A DNA stretch of 64,000 nucleotides from Posidonia oceanica (lineage: Eukaryota; Streptophyta; Magnoliopsida; Alismatales; Posidoniaceae), in NCBI GenBank assembly GCA_037176725.1, contig JAZBRS010000035.1, positions 50,974,001 to 51,038,000 on the forward strand, in the 5' to 3' direction. The position numbers and the translations under genes were made by a program. The notes beneath the pieces are model-generated. The model saw nothing but the letters and a program-made list of their open reading frames with translations. It was not told the DNA's origin and made no database searches. Numbering within the stretch: the first letter of the stretch is position 1; each line of letters opens with the position of its first letter. This document shows, piece after piece, positions 56,556 to 64,000 of this stretch.

Positions 56556-59500
56556 TGTAGTAATCCTGATTTCTGATCGTCCATGCACGATACCAAAGCT
56601 CGCATGCACCGATCAAAATAGGCTCACTATATGCGGTAGGATCCGAGGGAAGAAACTCGACTCGGAAATGCTAGCAAAAAGAAGAAAAAGAAATGATAAG
56701 ACAAATCGGAGTTGCCACCAGGTCTATTGAATTGGGAGACAGGGAGAACCAAGGGTAAAGCATGAAAAGACATGCAAAACTGGATGCAAAGAGGGGGCAA
56801 AGGGATGCAATGCTAAGCTATGCTATGCTATGCTACACTACGCTATGACTCATGCCTAGGATAAAGGAAAGGTCGATGCGAGCCAAGAGAAAGGGCAAGG
56901 ACTCCTGTTACGCACGGGGAAGGTGTTAGGCACCCCCGATACGTCCGAGAATCGGTCTTTCTTAGGCAATCTTGCGTTAATGCAGGGAAATGCTAGCCTA
57001 ATGCCTAAATGCAATGAATGTCTACCTGCTATGCATGGGAAATAAATGTGCTATCTATGTGCTCAGCAACGCTACTAGTGTTTCGAACTGGGTGGACCCT
57101 AGTTCGTGAGAACTCCTAAGCAGTAAGCATCATAGCCCTAATGTAGATGCAGGCGATAAAACAAAGCTGCGGGGAAAACCAGGCAATGCAAACAACATGC
57201 AAAAGATAAACCAAAGTAGGCGTAGAAAACGGTGCGAAAGCGCAGAAAACGAGGCAAAAGCGCGGAAAATGAGGTGAAAGTGCGGAAAACGATGCAAGGA
57301 CATGGGAAACGATGCAGGAGCGTGGAAAACGTTGCAAGAGCGTAGAAAATGATGCAGGAGCACAGAAAATGATGCAAAAGCGAGGAGAAAAACAAAACAG
57401 GGGCCAGGTAGCATGCATGGGGGTGGCAACAGCCATAAGAAGCAATAAAACGCGGAAAACGGCGAACAAAGCAAAATCAGCGTTTTAAAATGACTATCAA
57501 CCAACTGCAAGCATTGGACGCTAGCAACACCAGCGTCCAACGTTGGACGCTAGCATTGCTGGCATCTAGCACCTGCTGGAGGCAGACAGCATGCAAGTAT
57601 TTGAAAAGGGATGCATTCTAACTATATGGATGCAATACAGATGCAGAAATGCAGCTAGATGGGTGCATGACATGTAGGACTAACCTGACAGAAGACCAGA
57701 AGAGGAAATCAGAGCAAGGGGCAAGCTAGGATCAAGGATCAAAGCCAGCAGGGTGTTGGACGCCCATGGGCATGGCGTCCAACGTTAGACGCCAGAGAGA
57801 CAGGCGTCCAACACAGGAAAGAAGGAAACAAGGCAAAAAGCATACAGATAACAAATAAAAAATGGGAACATGCATTGGGGCTACTAGGGATAAGCATAGA
57901 TTGAGCATACAAGCGTGGGATCACACAAAAAATAAAAAACTTACCATCTGCAACCTGTACCAGGCATGAAGCACAACCAGGACGTTGGACGCGAGCTGAG
58001 CCGGTGTCCAATGTTGGACGCCTACACCAGCAGTGTACAATGCCCTAGGAGGCACAAACACACAAGAAACTTGCATAAAATTAGCAAATGATCTACGAAA
58101 GCTGAAGAACAATTGCTATTGAGGCTAGGCATGCATGTAAACATAGAAGTCATGCAAATAATAAAGATCAGGGCATTATGCAAACTAGAAAGAACAAGGC
58201 AGAGGAGCAGGGACGTTGGACGCTGAAGTTCCCAGCATCCAACACCTGTAGAATGCAAACTCACCTGCACTAAGGGGGAGCTTAGCTCTAAACCCCACCT
58301 AACATGCATGCAAACATACTGATGGCATTCTAGAATAGGAAAGGAGCATTCACCAAGCATTTAGTCCATGATAAGCAAAAAGACAAGAGCATGCATAGGA
58401 AATAAAGGATAAAAATCCAAGGAAAAAGCATGCAACTTAGGAGGATATTTGCAAACCTAAGCAAGGTTGCCATAAGGGCCAGGCATCACTAAGCATACAC
58501 AAATCAAGCATAGATATCAAAAATAGGCAAGGTGCAAGCATGGCAGCAAGATAGGACTAATAGGCATGTTGGACGCTGGATGAACCAGCGTCCAACATTG
58601 GACGCGGCTCACCCTGGTTCACCCAAGCATCCAACGCAGGCAGAAAGCAAGCAGACCTAGAGCATGCAAAAAGAATCTAAACTAGGATCAAAGCATGGAT
58701 ACAGGCATGGCATAGCATCTGAAACCTTGTAAAGGAGGCATGCAACACAAACTCACAGAAACAAACCAACCGTAGAGCATGGAAAGCATCAAAACAAAAC
58801 CAAAGGAAAACAGGGTATTGGATGTTGGCCACTGCCGCGTCCAACGTTGGACGCACCAGCAACACACTGAACTTCCTTCTGGCCACAAATCGCGGCCAAA
58901 TGGAACCAAAACTTCAAGCAAGCTTGCTCATGAGCAAGAGTGATTGACAACAAGCATGGTGGTACCCTTGGTGCTAAGAATAGGCGGGTGGAATGCTCCA
59001 CCCACCTCCTCCTCCTCATCGCCGGAAAACCGAGCAATGGAGGGGTGTGTGCTGTGCTAAGATGCATGGAAAGCATGGAGAAACACTCAACCTAGCATGC
59101 ATGAGCTACAGGGATAGAGAACCTACCTGGTTGCAGCCTAGAACGGAGTGTCGACCTCCTTCATTGGCGCTACAGAAGTGGAGGCAGAGCTGACTCCGGT
59201 GAGGTCTTGCGGCCAGCTGGAGGCACGGGAGAGGGCAGTGAAGGGTCTGGGAGGAAGGTGGATACTTCGTCTTTGCTCTGGAGGTGGAGAATTGCAAAAA
59301 GAGTGGGTGTGCTGGTCTGTGTGTTCTTGTGAAGGAGGCTGTTTGGTGCTGGTTTTGTGCATGGATTGCTTGGGTTCTGGTGCGGATGGCAGCGGATTCA
59401 GAGGAGAATTGCAGGCTTGGTAGGCTGTGGCGGGGGCTTCTGGGTGTGAGGAAGGCACGAGGGATGGCAGGGGTGGCAGGGGGCGTGTCAGTCGGCCGGC

Positions 59501-59980
59501 GAAGGCGCAGCAGAGGCTGACAAGGGCGGTTGAAGGCAGTGAGGGCCGAGAGAGCGGAAATGGTGTTGAGAAGAAAGGGATAGCTAGTAACTCGGCCTTG
59601 GAAGGTAGTGGATGGCTTGGAGTGCAATAGGGGACAGGCAGTAAGTGTAGGGAGGCAGTGTAGTGGACGGGAGGTGAGCCGAAGGAGGCGGAGCAGCCGC
59701 TGCTGCAACCGAGTCGTTGGACGCTGGAGCAGAAGGCGTCCAACGTTGGACGCTGCCTATTCTAGCGTACAACACACTTAGTTGGCAAAGTTGCAAATGG
59801 GCTTGGGCTCGGGCTTGAAAGGTTTAAAAAAGGTGTAAAAAGGGCTTGGGTTAAGGCTTGGGGTTTAGGCTTGGTTTTGGGGTAGAAAATGGTTAGGAAA
59901 AAAGAGTGCCATTCCAGAGTCCACACGAGCCTATAGGAGAAAACAACCAACTTCCAGGTTGTCAGAATGGGGTGTCTACA
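56556..59980 (-). mobile_element. 3' LTR of element D (A-type, 3425 bp)
   Basis: It starts TGTAGACACCCCATTCTGAC (59980) and ends TACTACA (56556). It has the palindrome series (near 57540, 57780, 58010, 58215, 58585, 58848 and 59740), the 20-bp tandem repeat (57215-57385) and the shared tail (56556-57150). Several frames of 70-200 residues over 59100-59740 are GC-rich shadows with no domain. Confidence 0.92.
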
Positions 59981-59993
59981 GATGCCCCTCCCT
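59981..59993 (-). promoter_or_regulatory. Polypurine tract, element D
   Basis: Minus-strand AGGGAGGGGCATC adjoining the LTR, identical to B and C. Confidence 0.88.
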
Positions 59994-61085
59994 TAGTGAG
60001 GTCAAGCGTAGTGAGACCGCTGCTAAGGGTAGACAAGACACCCTACTTGACGCCGGCAGGAGCATAAATTGCTATAGGCATGAGTCACTTATCCAGCAGA
60101 TGCACCGGAAATCATGACTCGATGCCACAATGTAGATGCAGGATGCTAATGCAATGCAATGCATGCTAATGCAGAAGTTAGTGCAGATGCTAATGCAGAA
60201 CTGGTATGCGATGCGAATGCCGACACTGAACTAGTATGAACTAGTGCGCGTGCGAGTGCTGTGCATGGGGAGAGGCTATGCTGATGCATGGTGAGTGCTG
60301 GCACTAATGCCGATGCTAATGCATGGGGTGCTTACTACGCTTGCAGAGTGCTAATGCTTGAGTGCTAATGCTTGAGAGTGCAGGTGCTAATGCTGTGCGT
60401 GCTTGTGCTAATGCTGGGGCGCTGATGCATGCGAGAAGAAGTAGGGGGTTCTACGGTGCAATGAGGCAAGTCGGCTGCTTGTCCAAGCTTGCGCAAAAAG
60501 CTGCTCCGGGAGGGCTAACGCGCTTGCTGCCTGGGTAGGTTGGCTGCTAGTCCGGGGGAGACCAAGGGCCCTTGTCCGTTTGGGACAAGTGAAACAAGCA
60601 GGATCTCGCGAGGCCACGAGAAGGAGAAAATGCTTGCCTCTAGGCGAGGAAGCAGGCAGGCAAAAAGGCAGAAGGGGCAATGCAATGCAGAGGAGGTCCT
60701 AAGCAATGCAAGAAAGTGAATGCAAATGCAAATGAATGCAAACACTAGAATGTTGTGCAAATGGTATGCCTACGCTAATGCTTACTGTGCTGTGCTCCTC
60801 TGGGGGAAAGTGGGATGGTGCATGCATGCGGGAAAGGAGGAAATGCAATGCAATGCTGTCGCTGGCCAATGCTAGTAGGCCAGGCAACGGGAGTGCCATT
60901 CGCAAAGCTCAGCTGTAGACGAATGGCAATGCAAGTGCATGGGATACAGCAGAAAGTAAATATGCTAAAAGTAAAGCAGGGGATGTGCATGCAGTGGCGA
61001 GTACTAAAAGACCTGGGAAAGCGGAATGCGGGAGTTGATGTAAGGACCACAGAGGAGCGACAGTGCAATAAGGGTGCAATGCATG
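59994..61085 (-). other. Epsilon-type block, element D
   Basis: It begins with the conserved text near the tract (ACACCCTACTTGACGCCGGC, about 60038-60057) and then a GCTAATGC-rich stretch (60140-60430). At 60632-60657 is one isolated hairpin, GCTTGCCTC..GGCGAGGAAGCAGGC, very like the unit amplified in A. The rest is ATGCAATGC-rich. No gene. Confidence 0.6.
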
Positions 61086-61470
61086 GGTAGTAGGATGTAG
61101 GATGTGCAGCGGAACGCCGGGCATACGGAACTGAGAAAGCGATCCTAAGGCCGCGCACTACTGTAGGTGCCATCCAAAGCTGGCAAGCTGCAAAAGTCCT
61201 GCGGGTGCCGAGGATGATACCTTAAGCAATACGCGAACCAAGGGTTCAGATCCTAAGCACGTGATGTCTGTGTAATGATGAGATGCAATACTAGGACTGA
61301 CTCTATAAGGAGATACAAAGAAGCTACATGATGCTATGCAATGCGAATGTTGTGAAATGCAGTGTACAAATAGTGGAACGCGGGGCACACGAAACTGGGA
61401 AAACGATCCTGGTTGCGCGATGACCGTGGGATGATGAAATGCTAATGCCATGCAACAAAATGCTATTACA
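61086..61470 (-). repeat. Delta-type repeat, element D
   Basis: Contains the reverse of the GATCCGAACC / CATCCTCGGCACC / GGTAGTGCG words (61135-61290), plus a partial second copy (61370-61430). Confidence 0.6.
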
Positions 61471-61479
61471 CTAAAATGA

Positions 61480-62480
61480 AATGGGTGATAGGTTAACGGA
61501 CCTATCGCTAGATAGTTAGGGCTATCAGCCCGCGAGGAGTTAACGGACTCATCACCGAATAGTTGGGGCTATCAGCCCAGGAGGAGTTAACGAACTCATC
61601 ACCGGATAGTTGGGGCTATCAGCCCACGAGGAGTTAACAGACTCATCACCGGATAGTTGGGTCTATTAGCCTGCGAGGTGTTAACGGACTCATCACCTGA
61701 TAGTTGGGGCTACCAGCCCGCGAGGAGTTAACGGACTCATCACCGGATAGTTGGGGCTATCAGCCAGTGGATGGTGACAGGCCAGCGAGTCTGTCAGGCA
61801 AGAGGGGTGATTACAAGTGGGGAAGCTTGTAACCACGAATGCAATGGGAATACCATACCCAGAGGTGTGGCAGAGGTCCGTAGACACTCCTGTAACAGTT
61901 ATGGATGTCAGCCCAAATGCAGATGGAAATGGGATACCATGGGGCAGCTAAATAGAGATGCCCCTGGTATCGGTGAATGATACCAGGGGGCAGCCAAAGC
62001 TCCCCTGGCATCAAAATGCAAGGTGGAGACAACACTAACGGGTTTGTCAACTGAGTAGTTAGGGCTAGCAGCCCGAATGCAGTGGGATGGACGTAAGGGC
62101 TCACCACGCAAAGTGCAATGACGGTGGGGGATGCAATGGAATAATGAATGCAGGGTGATAAGTTGATGGACTTATCGCCGAGCAGTTAGGGTTGCCAGCT
62201 TGATGAGATGAGGGGGACGATACCACAGGGTAGCAAAACAGATGCCCCTAGTATCATCCTAATACCAAGGGACAGTCGAAGCGCCCCTGGCATCGAGATG
62301 CAGGAATGGATGGATGGGTGGATGATAGGTGATAGGTTGACGGACCCATTGCCGAGCAGTTAGGGCTGCCAGCTTGAATGCAGAAATGATAGCATGATAA
62401 AGAATGATAGGTTGATGGACCCATCATCAAGCAGTTAGGGCTGCTAGCCCAGATGTAGAAATGAGGAATGCAAGAAGACA
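61480..62480 (-). repeat. Hairpin-rich repeat block (gamma), element D
   Basis: Between 61500 and 61765 there are six units of about 47 bases, each with GGGGCTATCAGCCC and GAGTTAACGGACTC, two inverted pairs. Beyond are CCCCTGGTATC...GATACCAGGGG (61960-61990) and units built on GATAAGTTGATGGACTTATC (62156-62175). It is the clearest copy of this block in the window. Confidence 0.85.
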
Positions 62481-62489
62481 CGGAGAAAA

Positions 62490-63600
62490 TAGGAAACCCC
62501 CCGTGGTGGGTGTGCAACAGTCTCAGCGCGGGCATGCTTCGTGGCGTCACGAGGTGACAAACGAGGTACATGCCGGTCGTCACGGACCTACCCACATGGT
62601 GGCAGTAAAACTTGAAAAGCGTGGAGCCTCTGAGCGAGGCAGGCAAAAGTGCTCGTCCTTGGCTCTGGTTTTCGAAAATAGGGAGAAAAGAAGATAAAGA
62701 TATATTACAGCATGCATGATTTGGTGGCTTTGGACTCAAAGCAGCTGTGCCATGAGGATGCTTCTGCAGTTGCTGACTCAAGAGACTCGATCCTCGAACA
62801 ACGCCATGCCGAGTGGTGGTCAGTGGCTCTCTTTCTCACTTTTGGCTTGGGATGAGGCCTTGGCTTTGCAGAGTATAGCCTTTGGCTACAATGGTAGCAG
62901 AAGCATTGGATGCAGCTTCTTAGCCTCCATCTCAATTCTTCAAGGACTGACTACCGCTTTTGACGCTCACAGAGTAGATCTTTCTTTTCCCCTCATGAGT
63001 GACTAGAGTTGCATCTAGCCTGCCAGGGGAGTAGAGATGTCTGTAAAGGAGATTGGAGAGTGCTGCTGCGCTTGGAGGGTGGGCCAAGTCCTCCTGATAA
63101 TGCATCCCGTGCAATTGCCAGTATGGCGCTTGAAACTGATAGCTGAGGGGGCTTTGACGCTCGTCCGAGTCACTCCTCTCATGAGCGCCTTCTTTCTTCA
63201 ACTTCTTTCTGCATTTCTCTTTTGTGCTCAGCGTGCATATCATGTTGTCATTTCTTTTGCTCACATGACCTCTATTCTTTTTGATATGCACGTCTTCGCC
63301 CTCTTAGGGTAGCAGTCCTGGATGAGGCGTTGAGAGTTCAGCTGATCGGTGTACACCCTCAGCCTCTACAATGTGTCGACAGCCTCTGGCTATGCTCTAC
63401 TCTGCTTTGGTCCTCTCCATGTCTGGTGGACTCTCTAGTTAAGGTGGATCTCGCTTTGGGAGATTTTAGTCTCAGCGTGTCACTCCGTTCTGCTTTAGTC
63501 TCACTCTGTAGCCACATGCAAGAGATGGCGCTGCTCGGGTGAGACCTGCCTGAGACTGTCACTGCTTGACATCCTCTAGGCGCTGCTTGTTTATCCAAAG
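62490..63600 (-). other. Conserved blocks beta and alpha, element D
   Basis: Reverse complement of B 20640-21685. The longest frame, 63291-62932 (119 residues), is Lys/Ser-rich and has partial counterparts in B and C (for example KKEGAHERSDSDE here, KKEGVHERSDSDE in B at 21037). No known domain. Confidence 0.55.
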
Positions 63601-64000
63601 CCGGTTTTTGATTATACAAATGTTTGTGGGTTTTGTATATTTTAGCAGGGGAAAGGACAAACATGTTTTTGGGTTTTGCATTGGTTTTGTATTTTTATGA
63701 TTTTTGTTTAGGAAAACAAAAAAGGGAAAACCAGTAGAAAGGTGAAGAAAATATTTTTGCTATTTGTTTTTTATTATTTTCTTGATTTTTTTGGCTTTAC
63801 GCTTTACAGAATGCAAGAAATGATATGCACATGCAATAAATGACAATGCATGATGACAGATATGTGCAGGATGGTGGATATACATGCAAAGTGATTGTTA
63901 TGTGCAGGTGATAAGTTGACGGACTTATCGCCGAATAGTTAGGGATATCAGCCCGAATGATAAGTTGACGAACTTATCGTCGAGCAGTTAGGGCTGCCAG
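63601..64000 (-). other. A/T-rich spacer, element D
   Basis: T-rich on the plus strand (TTTTGGGTTTTG), the reverse of the spacer at 20150-20610. The last 95 bases hold two hairpin units (GATAAGTTGACGGACTTATC at 63910-63929). The element continues past the window. Confidence 0.6.

Larger units (their letters stand above)
56556..64000 (-). mobile_element. Element D: 3' LTR and 3' region of an Ogre/Tat-like element
   Basis: 3' LTR (56556-59980), polypurine tract (59981-59993) and more than 4 kb of internal 3' blocks in the order epsilon, delta, gamma, beta, alpha and A/T-rich spacer, read right to left as in C and B. The LTR is A-type, but the internal blocks are B/C-type and lack A's large array. 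Whether D carries pol is unknown; it runs off the window. It inserted into chromovirus E. Confidence 0.88.

Overview
This 64 kb window is nuclear DNA from a flowering plant, most likely a eudicot; the species cannot be named from the sequence. I find no host gene. Everything recognisable is transposable-element DNA: Ty3/gypsy retrotransposons of the Ogre/Tat lineage (tRNA-Arg primer site, dual RNase H, very long LTRs and 3' regions), one chromovirus, and one plant L1-type LINE.

The layout is nested and can be dated by what interrupts what. (1) A LINE on the minus strand is the oldest base layer. Its ORF1 head lies at about 50.07-51.18 kb, and its ORF1 tail, endonuclease and start of reverse transcriptase lie at about 13.91-11.35 kb. 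(2) Element B (plus strand, 13919-50062) sits in LINE ORF1 with target duplication CCCTC on both sides. It has a tRNA-Arg primer site and a gag relic but no pol. (3) Element A (minus strand, 24276-47985, 23.7 kb) sits inside B's 3' LTR with target duplication CACAC. The uninterrupted paralogous site is visible in B's 5' LTR, and removing A restores a 3' LTR of 2557 bp, the same length as the 5' LTR. (4) On the left (1-11.35 kb) is the 3' half of element C, a relative of B: a gag tail, a long 3' region split by an A-type solo LTR (387-4079), then a 3' LTR with its own U3. (5) On the right, a chromovirus LTR remnant (F, 52.3-53.3 kb) abuts chromovirus E (LTR plus broken integrase/chromodomain). 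Element D (56556 to beyond the window, minus strand, A-type LTR with a B/C-type 3' region) interrupts E.

Element A carries gag, protease, a long Ala/Gln/Pro-rich spacer, RT, a first RNase H without its usual Asp, a second RNase H with its four acidic residues, integrase, an extra sense ORF resembling the plant-mobile-domain/DUF7745 family, and a roughly 3.2 kb array of short palindromes just before the 3' LTR. Its reading frames are broken by many stop codons, mostly one C-to-T or G-to-A change from a sense codon, so it is not autonomous now.

The most unusual features are the modular exchange between elements (three different U3 types joined to one common LTR tail and shared 3' blocks), the apparently amplified gag-only derivative (B and C share the same join), the captured extra ORF in A, and the serial hairpin design of the 3' regions and of the A-type U3.
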